From assembly GCA_030267565.1 (NCBI GenBank), contig BRXU01000015.1, positions 310,001-374,000 on the forward strand: a DNA stretch of 64,000 bases, in the 5' to 3' direction. Made by a program: the position numbers and the translations under genes. Of this stretch, positions 14,001 to 30,100 are shown one piece after another. Position 1 is the stretch's first letter; every line of letters starts with the position of its first letter. This stretch comes from Pleodorina starrii (Eukaryota > Chlorophyta > Chlorophyceae > Chlamydomonadales > Volvocaceae). Below the pieces are notes generated by a model. It ran no database searches. It was not told the DNA's origin and worked only from the letters and a program-made list of their open reading frames with translations.

Positions 14001-16206
14001 GTGTGCACGTGGACCGGATCCTGTACGGCGTGAGGCGCTTGCTTCACGCACGTGACGTGCTTCCAGCAACAACGCTAGGGGTTTTGGCCCTGTCTACAGG
14101 TTGTCAAACGGCTGGCTGAGGTCGAGTCCAGGGCTGCAGAATGCCAGGAACTGCAACTGCAAGTGCGCTCCCTGCAAGTCGATGCGGTTCGGCTGACGAA
14201 GGACGCCGCGGACGCGAAGGCGGCAGCCACCAGCTTGGATGCGGAGGTTCAGGAGCTGTTGGAGTCGAACACGCTGTTGGAGTCGCAGGTGCGAGCATGT
14301 TAAGATCATGTATCCTCCCGCTGTGCTAGGTAGTAGCATATTCACGCCCATTCGATCTATCAGCCGCTTTTTCCACTTAAGTGATGGTTGTGTCCTCATG
14401 TTGTCCTTCACAGCTGCAAGAGCTCCGCGCGTCGCATGCTGCGCTACAGGCGCAGTTGGCGTCGCGGCCTCCTGGCTCCGATCCAGCCGAAATTGCAGTC
14501 TTGGCTGCGCGGCTGCAGGAATCTGAGAGGCTGCGGTCCACGCTTGAGCAGCAGGTACGCTGGGTGATGTGGCATAGCCAGGTTTGTTGATACCTCCAGT
14601 CCTTGGTAACGATCCTCTTGCCCGTACTCGTCAGGTCTTCGAGCTACAGCAGTCTCTAAGCGCGGCGAGCGTGCAGCAACGGGCTTGGGCCCGTGAGCTG
14701 GACGAGGCGCGAGCTGGACTGGAGGCGCAGCTGGCAACAGCCACGCAGGTGCAGCTCCGAACAGGACCGCCGGGGTTTGCAAAGAAGAACCGAAGTACTA
14801 AAATAGGGTAGCAGGCTGCAGACGTGGAGGACATGTTATCGGGTACTAAACTGTTGCGGCCATAATCTAGTAGCGTTGTGCACGGTTTAACCGTGCGAGC
14901 ATCATCAAGGTGTCACGCCTAATACTCTTGAGCAAGTTGGTTGTACCCCACGCTTTGTATACCGGTGCAGGTTTGTCGTCACCTCCAGGAGAAGAATGCA
15001 GCCCTCGACGGCGAGCTGCAAGCTGTTCGGGCACAACTGGCGGCTGAGGGCAGTGGGCACCCGTTGTCGGAGCGGCTCCATGAGCTGCAGTCGCACCTTC
15101 AGCTGCAGGAGGACCGACATCGCCTGGCAGCTCAGGAGCTGCAGGATGAGCTGGCGGCCTTGCAGCAGGTGGGTTAATGCGCGGTGACGAGGTGGGCGTA
15201 CTGAGGCGATCAGCAGCACCATTAACATTGCGACATGGTGCCCGTTTCCCTGCAGCACGTGGAGGAGAAGCAGCGGTTGGAAGCGTCTCTAACGCAGCGG
15301 GTACAGGTCCTTTCGACGGAGGTCAGAAAGCTGCGGGATTTCCAAGACGAGGTGCGTACAGACGGTTCTGGTCCGAATACCGGCCACGGGGAAAACAAAG
15401 AGATGACCAAGGGAGAGACATTTGGGTGCCCGGGTTACGCAGCACTTTACATAGCCGGCACGGAAGGCAAATCACCGGGAACGCAAGTACTGGATCACAA
15501 CTTGGCATTGAGCAACACCAACCCCCGCATACTGTACTGCTGCCGTTACAGCTGCGGATGACGGCCGAGCAACGCGAGGCTGCTCTGAACGCCGAAAAGC
15601 TGCAGCTGGAGTCGCAGATCCACTGGCTCACGGAGCAGAATCAACGACTCCAGGAGGGCCAAATGGAGGGTCAGGTTCCGCAGGCTGTGCCAGGTGCGAA
15701 ACATATCCACTAACCAGCTTGATCGCTGCCTCTTGTGCACGCATGCTTGTGCCACCAGTGACCGCGTGCCGTCTTCCCCCCTGCCCCCGCCAGCAGACGT
15801 AGATCAACGCCTGCAGGCGCTGGAGGAGGAACTGCGCAAGTCGCGCCGCGCTGAAGCAAAGCTTACCGCCATGCTGTACCGCCTCCGCAAGGACGTGGAG
15901 GCCAGCAAGGAGAACAAGCTGGACATGCAGAAGCTGGTGGAGTTGCGCTCGTCGGAGTACGACATGGACTTTCTCACAGCGAAGTGCAAGGTGAGATAGG
16001 ATAGCGCTGGGCGATGCTTTGTTGCTGCTGCCGTTTCATGACATGTTACGCGGTCTGTTTTCTGCCCTGCACAGCGCCTTCAGCAACGACTCGCAGATGC
16101 TCAGGCTCACGGCAGTGCCGGCTCCAAAGCGCAGCCGTTGGGTTCCGCGGGCGCGTTCATCGACAAGGAGAACCTTCCACTGATGCAGCAGCAGCAACGC
16201 CGCTAA
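2095..16206 (+). CDS. CENP-E-like kinesin-7 motor protein, about 2,521 aa, 38 exons
   Basis: Plus-end microtubule motor with an N-terminal motor domain (about residues 1-340) and a very long coiled-coil tail. Motor motifs: P-loop GQTSSGKT (about 88-95), switch I NEKSSRSH (197-204), switch II DLAGSE (235-240) and [13 protein letters not shown]. The start is a 14-nt exon giving MENIS spliced to [10 protein letters not shown]. Residues 350-2500 are Glu/Gln/Ala-rich heptad sequence; the end is [13 protein letters not shown] then TAA. Exons: 2095-2108, 2191-2581, 2731-2952, 3310-3520, 3619-3883, 4101-4251, 4449-4608, 5148-5303, 5429-5544, 5843-5961, 6047-6155, 6279-6572, 6750-6833, 6945-7226, 7414-7582, 7660-7886, 8064-8260, 8464-8580, 8802-8985, 9107-9200, 9378-9524, 9735-9955, 10075-10243, 10405-10655, 10806-10962, 11143-12134, 12541-12983, 13103-13238, 13456-13663, 13866-13936, 14100-14288, 14414-14554, 14635-14748, 14971-15168, 15256-15351, 15552-15693, 15794-15990, 16075-16206. 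The total closes in frame. The donor at 7227 is GC. The exon 4 acceptor and the exon 9 start (5405 or 5429) are the least certain. Likely role: chromosome or spindle attachment, as for CENP-E and plant KIN7. Confidence 0.9.
5001..5100 (+). repeat. Intronic dispersed repeat, copy A (introner-like)
   Basis: This block in the kinesin intron 4609-5147 matches 40786-40889 (reverse strand) over about 100 bp, 60945-61024 (reverse strand) over about 80 bp, and shorter copies elsewhere. Shared landmarks in order: CTAAGGTTACA, GGTAAGTATT, CCCGCTTGCTAACGCC and CGCTGTGGTATCTTG. It contains a consensus 5' splice site (GTAAGTAT) and a branch-point-like GCTAAC. Its right end lies about 46 bp before the real acceptor of the next exon. 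Confidence 0.8.
11213..11827 (+). repeat. Five tandem 123-bp (41-residue) coding repeats in the kinesin stalk
   Basis: Units start at 11213, 11336, 11459, 11582 and 11705, an exact 123-bp period. Each encodes [19 protein letters not shown] then [20 protein letters not shown]. Copies differ at only a few bases; the last drifts ([13 protein letters not shown]). The period is a whole number of codons, so the frame is kept. It is not a multiple of seven residues (41), so heptads shift by one per unit. Confidence 0.95.
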
Positions 16207-17700
16207 CGAGGACCGCCGAGCGGCGAACGCGAAGGGCATTGGGTATATGGGAATTGTTATGATGCGATGTTACAATGGAGACCCACACCCAAGTCGGGCA
16301 CTTGCTGTACAGGCATAGCGAACTGTTCATTCTATCCCAGGGCCATGTCCTGAACAGAGGGTGAGAGTTATTCTGAGGTGCAGGCTTTGACCACCTGTGA
16401 GGTGGACCACCAATGACTCCAGGGCGACTAAACCTTACTTGGCCACGCACAGATTCTGGTGGTAGTAGGGGTCACAGCATGCTCCAGACCCGATGGGAGA
16501 GCCACTGGCTAGAAGAGACGCTGACATAATTCGGATGTTAGGGAAAATTTGGCATTTTAGAAACGGCAGTGGGAATGGCAGATGAAGTGCTGACATTGGT
16601 AGCGCTCTTGTGACGGCCAATGCCGTGGCACTGTGTACGACCGGTTCACATGCGCGGTCCTGGGGCTTATTGGGTGGGCATGACGTTTCGGGACGGCGTG
16701 CATTTCACCCAAAGCCGTCGGCTTTCGTAATGGGTACGGCATGCAACGGCAGATACATGTGGAGGTTTTGGTTTCAATCGGAGGGGTAACGTGTCAGATA
16801 CGGCATACGGTCCGTCCTGAGAGCTTTAGCTGACCTGTGCTAGGTCGGGCGCGCCATTGCGTAGCCTTTACCTGACTGGGCGCAAGCCGATGATGCGAGC
16901 TGTCCTGAATGAATCGGTTTACGGTGGACCCATAGGATCGTCGGTGAGTACCGCACCTGACGCCGCTGGCGAGCGTTGCCGCCCTTCTGACAAACTGGCC
17001 TGAGTCTCCTAGCTTCCACCGCGCAAGGCACGACTAAAGCGATGAAACGTCTGAGACGTGTTACAACTTTGTGCAAAGTCATACCTGCAATTCCTGTCCG
17101 GAAAAAAGCACCGCCACCTTGTCCTGCAACCCTTGATTCTGTTCCCCGGCCGTCGGCCGGATGCACCGAACTCAATGTAACCATCAAAACGCCATATCAG
17201 CCATACTACGCACCCGAGGGCCAGAACGTCACCATGCTGAACACCTTGACTACCCTTGTGCAAAGCAAACCCCCAGGGCACGGTGGCCCTTCCCACCTCG
17301 ACTGTTGGCGCGCGCGGCGACCCTTATTGCACCTTGACACAACGGCCGACGCAACTGTGATGCGCGCTGGCTCACCCAGCTCGCGCGCTATCGCAGCCTC
17401 ACTGCCACTGGCCGCATTGGATGGCGCTGAAACTGTGCCCACTTGTAAAGGGATTGTACAAACTGCTGTACTGACCACCAACAACACGAACAAACTTGCA
17501 GGCCGACGGTTAGCGTGGCTCCCAATGCCTTGGATTTGCACCGGCATCGCCCCATTCCCGCCGCTCGTCACATCGACACCATCGCCTCCGAATTCGCATC
17601 CGCAGGCTCTTGCCCCTTCGGTCACATCGTAAACAGCTGCAAGCGCTGCCGGAACAGACAACCAAAGCAAGCCGGCACGCAAGGCCTGCCCCCGACCGCG
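16207..17700. other. Convergent intergenic region (3' UTRs of kinesin and FTSH4)
   Basis: Both flanking genes end here, so the stretch should be mostly their 3' UTRs. A reverse-strand TGTAA (bases 17061-17065), about 640 bp past the FTSH4 stop, is a possible polyadenylation signal for that gene. I found no ORF with family similarity and no splice-linked coding pattern on either strand. Confidence 0.5.
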
Positions 17701-24079
<6,379 letters not shown>

Positions 24080-25805
24080 GCTCAGCTGGATTCGGGGTGT
24101 CGGGTTTTCTGGAGGAGTTGCGCTGGTCTGAAACAGGTAAGTGAATATGCACGACAATTGCAGGTGAAGGCGGATGCACGCACATTGGGTCCCTTCGTGG
24201 CGATTGGTGTCCGTTGTCACTGTCATGCTTGCCGTATATGCGCACGACATGACCAAATTTCCGCTCCGCACAGCACGCCCACCAGCGTCAACATCCCCAA
24301 CGCCCATTTTCGCGCGGAAATTGGGCCAGCGTCGCTTACAGCGGTTACAGCCTACTTACGTTTCAGGTACGGCCGCCTAGGCCCCTGTGCAAGGAGGTGC
24401 AAGGCGTCCTGTTGTAACCAGCCAGGGCCAGCCAGGGCCTGCCGGAATTCTCTGACGCTTCGATCTTCAAGACCTCCCGCCCCCCTTGCCGGACCCAAAC
24501 TCAGCCCTACCCGCAGATGACCGCCAAGCCATAGACTGTGGCATTTCATCACAGAGCTTCGTCGAACGCGACGCCTACGACATCCCATCCGGCTGTACGG
24601 AGGAGACTCTCGAGACAGGTCGTGTATGCGGTATGCTGTGGGCTCTGCGTGCCTACCTTGCTGCTGATCAGCTCGCCAGCCAGTTTTTTCACGTAACCTG
24701 GGGTCGGGTTTCCCAGACGCCAGAGGCCAGTTGCAAACTCGCTCGTTCACTTAGGGCATGGTCGAGACCCAAATGTGCGGTTTGCGTGAAGGTACCACCA
24801 CAAGAGTCGGCAAGACGAAGCCACGCAAGCCTGCCGCCTGCTGGCCTCCTTATCCCCCCAACCCTCCCAATACGGTGTGATGTCGTTGTTGTGGTTGTGA
24901 CATTGGGCTGTAGAAAACTTGGTAAGCGTATGCATTCCGGCCGAAAAGGAAAGGGAAGGGGGTTCGGTCCCTCAGGGCCCGACAGCCGATAAAGCGAAGA
25001 CCAGGCACCAGCCAAAAGCCGCCGGCCGATCCCGAGTCGTACCCAGATTCGCAACGCCAGTTACTTTACAAAGCTAGCCACTTAAGCCGGCTCAAATGCT
25101 TGAACAAAGCGTGACACTCGTAAGCCTAATGGTTTGTAATGTACAGGTGGCGTCCCAGCCGCGCATTTTTGCGGCGCGCCCCAGGCCACACACGCACCAT
25201 CTAGGGCATCTCGCCCCACAAGGCTTGTCCTGGACAGCTGGCCGGGCAAATGGTCAGGGGCGGACAGGACCGCCCGCGTCGAGCCGGACAGCCCTTCGGC
25301 TACCGAACTAACGTGCTCCCGCCAACAGCTGTACCCGTCAGCTACCCGTGCATTGGATGCATCGCGCATGGCCGCTCCCCGACACGCCGACACACACACG
25401 CGCGCGCGCACCAGCCGCCTCGACAGCCCCAAGCGGTTCCTTGCCCTTTCCAATACACGACACGACACGGCGCCTACAAGTCCGGCGATGCGTCCGCCGA
25501 AGCCCCCAACCCACCACCCCACGACGGCGAGCCACGCCCTCCTTGCGGCACGTAATGAACCCCGAGGCACCGCAGCCTTCCGTCCGCCTGCCACCCGATC
25601 GACCGGCTCGCGGAACCATATATCATTACCCCTCCCCCTCCGCCGCCGCCTGCGGTCACTAAGCACCGCCGCCGCCCAATCTGATCGGCTAGGGCTCAGC
25701 TGCAGCCCAATGCCGGTTTGCGTTTGTTGGGACAGTCACACAAGCCAGGCCGGCTGGCGCGCCGGCTGGCAAGCCGGCCGGCCGGTAGGCTCACCGGCCC
25801 CTGCC
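24080..25805. other. Intergenic: FTSH4 promoter side and 3' flank of the proline-rich gene
   Basis: This stretch of 1.7 kb lies upstream of FTSH4 and downstream of the minus-strand gene ending at 25806. Reverse-strand TGTAA near 25071 could end the latter transcript. ORFs of up to about 190 codons exist on both strands, but none resembles a known family or is joined by convincing splice sites. Confidence 0.45.
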
Positions 25806-26570
25806 TTACCAGGCCGCCGCCAGGGCGAATGCGAGGATGGGCAGGGTGGCGGCCGCGTAGAGGAGTGCCAGGCTGACGATCTCGTCGTCGTTTCGGGCCG
25901 CGGCCTGGCCGCCCGCGCCGCCCTGGCTGCGCCGGTAGCGCAGCCATTGCTGCACCTGCCTCTCATAGGCCGCAGGATCCACGGACGGGTCGGGCATGCC
26001 CGGGGGCGGCACGTAGCCGCTGCCGGCCTTGCCTGCGCGGCGCTGCAGGTCAGCCCAGAGCTCGGGCTTCTCCGTGAGGAGGTTTCGGAGCTCCGGATCG
26101 CGACTGACCAGGGCCTCAGCCCAGGGCGGCAGCGGCGACGCGGCTCCAGGAGGTGGTGGCGGCGGTGGTGGAGGTGGCGGCGGCGGGCGGCGGAAGCGGG
26201 AGCCGACTGCCCGGCCGCGGGTGCCGCCTTGGGTGCCGGACGGCGGCGGTGGTGGGGGCGGGGGCGGCGGTGGAGGGCTGCGGACCCGCTGTGGCACGGC
26301 CGGCCAACGCCAGCGGTTCTGCTCGAACAGGAGGTTTACGCCGGGTTCGGGGTTCCCAGGACTGCCGTCGTCTGTCCCTCCGCCGCGTTGCTGGGCTTGC
26401 GCTGTGCAGTTGTGAAGTCCACGGCACCGCGCTGGGCACACTGTCACGGACGACCCTCCCCACTGCCGTTCCTGGTGCGTTCTTGAGGCTGTTGAACAGG
26501 AAATACGCATCTGGGTGGCGCTACTCGAGAATTTTGTGCTCAAGGCGCTGAAACAAGACGTCGAAGCCAT
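25806..26570 (-). CDS. Unrecognised proline-rich protein, probable plastid targeting, C-terminal membrane segment
   Basis: Single-exon reading frame of 254 codons from the first ATG at 26570. I do not recognise it. Residues 1-40 (MASTSCFSALSTKFSSSATQ and following) are Ser/Thr/Ala-rich with few acids, like a chloroplast transit peptide. The middle has two poly-proline runs of about 12-13 residues separated by a Gly/Arg linker. Then follows a charged, apparently ordered stretch (PWAEALVSRDPELRNLLTEK, then PELWADLQRRAGKA). The last 22 residues (SLALLYAAATLPILAFALAA then AW) form one hydrophobic segment ending at the stop. It could be a thylakoid or envelope protein anchored by its tail. It shares a 552-bp divergent promoter with the next gene. 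An undetected intron in the poorly conserved first half is possible. Confidence 0.6.
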   Translation of the reverse strand: MASTSCFSALSTKFSSSATQMRISCSTASRTHQERQWGGSSVTVCPARCRGLHNCTAQAQQRGGGTDDGSPGNPEPGVNLLFEQNRWRWPAVPQRVRSPPPPPPPPPPPPSGTQGGTRGRAVGSRFRRPPPPPPPPPPPPPGAASPLPPWAEALVSRDPELRNLLTEKPELWADLQRRAGKAGSGYVPPPGMPDPSVDPAAYERQVQQWLRYRRSQGGAGGQAAARNDDEIVSLALLYAAATLPILAFALAAAW

Positions 26571-27122
26571 TGCCGCCACAATCAACGTCCTGACATTAAC
26601 CGGCTCTGCGCTTATCAATAATAAAGTCTATGCACTGCTACTGCAATCATACAACAGCGAAATATAATCTTAGGCCCTTGTTGCGGTCTGCAGCCTGTAG
26701 ACTAGGGTGTAGGATGTAGGGTCCGCAGACGGGCAAGGCTCTGGCTTGCCGTTCCTTTAAGACAGTGATCTATTACATACACAGCTGATGGAGGTGGCTG
26801 ATGGATACAACACGGAAGTTGTTTATGCGATTCATGGCACCCTGCGAAAAGGATCGTTGAAACGGATGTACGAGCTCACTGCTCACACTCATGCAAGGGT
26901 TATTGCCCGTTTGATACTGTACTGCAATGTGATGCAGATTATATCCATGTTATTTGCCTGTGATTAGGGTTCGGCAGGTTAACGGGAGGCTCGGGAGCAC
27001 AGATAGATTTTTAAATATCGCGCATACCATGTCATTTTCCTAAGGATGGCTCTTTCCGTCATGCAGTTAGAATTTTGTTATCATGAAAGGTATTGAAGCC
27101 AAAATACTGATTGGTTCATTCG
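26571..27122. promoter_or_regulatory. Divergent intergenic region
   Basis: About 550 bp between two divergent start codons, clearly less GC-rich than its surroundings. No ORF, no RNA gene and no recognisable binding site is visible. Confidence 0.5.
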
Positions 27123-30100
27123 ATGGACTTCGCGCGGCCGGACGCAGTCGAGGCGTTCCTACACTTGCACGTGTTTAAGGAACTTCAGGTCAGCACAATA
27201 CACATCCTGGTACATTTTAATCCATCCGGGCTCAGATAGCTCCTTCGGTTGGGGTTGTCAAGCAGCGGACCTGTGCCGGAGACGCAGCGGCGTGCCATAT
27301 TCGAGCCCCTGCTCCTCGCAGGAGACTGGCGTGAGCGGCGCAACAGTCTGCGTGGCAAAGCTCGGTCGCTACTCCTTCACAATCCCCAACTGCTATGGGT
27401 ACGGCGGGAGGTAACGCGTCGTATACGTGGTATGGCAACGGAACATGCAGCCGGCGGGATTTCCCGGAACACCCACACATGGGAGAGCTTGATGAGGCAA
27501 GGATAGGGCGGGTTGTCCACCGCCATTGCCCCGGTCCGGTTCAGAGGGTTGCCGGCCAGTTGTGCCTAGCTGCCACAACAGGGACCAAAACAAACTGGTC
27601 GCACGAGCACAGGCCTGCTGGTACGCAGGGGGCCAGAACCAACACAGTCCGGCCCCACAGGTGGTCTCGGTCCCACTGAAATCTACCAAGTCTCGCATTG
27701 TTGAATACTAACCTGGGGCGATCTGGGGGATATCCCCGGGTGGGCGCGTTTTGCCCGCGCGGCAAAGTCGGGGCACACAGCGAGAAGTGGGCGTCCGCCG
27801 CCACCCCAGTCCAACCACCCGCCGACCCCACACCCCAGCTCCCCAGGCATAAGCCACATACGATGCACAGGCTGGGGTCGGTCTCCCACTGTTGCGCTGC
27901 ACACGTTTCGCCTGCTGCTGCCGCCCGCGTCGTCTTGCGTCCCATGGGTCGGTCACCCCATAACGCGCCCCATAACGCGCCCCATTACGCCCCACCGCCT
28001 GCAGGTTCGCTGACGTGGCTCGCGGCGTGGTTCTGGACCCGCGGGTCTCTCTGTTCGACCTGGGCGGATGCGCCAAGGTGCTGGCGGCGCTGGCGCTGCT
28101 GCAATTGCTCCAGGTGGGGCCGTTGGGGTCGCGAGGACAGTCTTGTAACCCTACGGAGCAAGCTAGCTCCGGAAGCAGAGGGAAGCCGGCTCAGCACCGC
28201 GGCTTGGGGATGGTGGCAGGACATCCGATCTGGATACCGGTAGTAAGTACTGTACGGTACGGTACAGTGTTCCACCGCTGGCGGGGCCGATGAGCGAGTC
28301 TCACGCAGAAGGGATGAGAGAGAGAGAGAGCGGGGGGGGGCGCCCACGCGGCTGCGCTGACACCCAGCGGCACCGCACCGCACCACGCCGCACTGCGCCA
28401 GGGCGGGCCCCGCGTTGCGCCCTGGCGTCTCGCTCAGAGCTGCAGATGTATGTACCGGTATGTGTACGATACGTACGTCCAGTATGTGTGTCCATACTGA
28501 TCATGATGCTGTCCACGTCTGTGTATGGGGCCGTCGCCCTCGCCCCCGCGGGCCCTATCATTGCGGCGGACGCCATCTTGCGCTCCCGCCAATATTTCCG
28601 CTGCCACCCCCTGCTGCTGCTGCTGCTGCTGCTGGTGTTGGTGTTGGTGTCGCAGGAGAGCGGGCTGACTGTGGCCACCAGCATCGCCCCACTGCTGCCG
28701 CCGGGCCTCAAGGTGGGCCGGACCCGGGCCGCCCCGCGAATCCATGTCACCCAATGTCACCCACTACGGACCTCCTCTTGAGCGGCCAATGCGGTTGCCC
28801 CGCCGCGCCTGACGGGGTCCGCCGGCGGCCCGTGGGTCAGTATGGGTCGGCGTTGCTGATGGGCTGGCTGCCGGAGTTAGGCCAACCCTCACCCCTACCC
28901 TGACCTTCACCTGCGCCTTCGCGCCCCGCCGGCCTCCATCCCCTGGGGCGTCATGTCACGTCGCGTCGCGTCACCTCGCCCACCTCCTCCTCCCCCGCCC
29001 CCGCCACCCGCCTCGCAGGTGGACACCTCCCGACACGGCCCTGTGACCGTACACCACCTGCTCACACACACCTCGGGGCTGCAGCGCCGCAGCGACAGCG
29101 ATGGAGGAGGCGGAGGCGGAGGAGGTGGCCCGCGGGAGGGCGCGGACGCTGGCGCAGGAAGACGAGGAGGAGCCACCCAGGGAGGCAGCGGCGGCGGCGG
29201 CGGCGGTGGAGGCGGTGGAGGTGGTGCGGGGGGCGACGGTGTCCTCATCTCGGAGATCTCGGTGAGCTGCTGCCGCTGCGACTGAGGCTGCGGCGGTGAT
29301 GGTGGGTCCAACCACGTATGCCGGAATGCGCAACAGCGGGCCAACGAGCGTATGTCCTCCCGTCCTGGGCTGTCGCCCTTTCCCACCAGACTCGTTTGCA
29401 CACTGCGCGTGGGTGGTGGCATTGGCTGGCGCTGACCGCCCGTGTCTCTCCCTCTTACGACCCGTGGGTCGGTGCGTTGCCGGGGCTTCCCGCACCACCC
29501 CACAGGCCCCCCTTTTTCCCCTCCCCCTTTCCCCACTTCGATCGAGGTCCGGTGTTGCTTGAAGAAACTGCGCTTTCTTACGGATGAACCACATCGCGAG
29601 TAGAGCAGAATCAAAGAGAAGCAGGCAGCTGCCGATCCGCTAACCTTCCCTTCCCCCTTCACCCGGCCGCACCAGTGCCTCTACCAACAATGAACCGTCC
29701 ATGGGCCCCTCTGGTCTTCACGGACGTCCCCGCTCTTGAGCGGACCTTGTAACTTGGACCAGGAAAATTCAGTGCATCAAAGCAAAGAAAACCATGTATG
29801 TAAACGCAGGCAGCGGAGCGGAGCGAGACACCCGTGATGTCGTACCTGCTGGCGGGAGAGGTGTACGGCGCCATACCGCCCGGGACGTACAGGTACGGGC
29901 ATACCTCTCCAGGTTGCTCCCGGGCGAAGTCCCGCGTCCGGTCCCTCTCCGCGCTCTAGGCGGTTCTCGAAACGTGTCAACCCCGAGCCGCACTGACTGT
30001 GTCGTACCGCGCCGCCGTACGACAAAACACACACACGCGTGCGTGCACACACAGGCCGCACGACGTCGACTACATGCTGATCGGTGCCATCATCGAAAAC

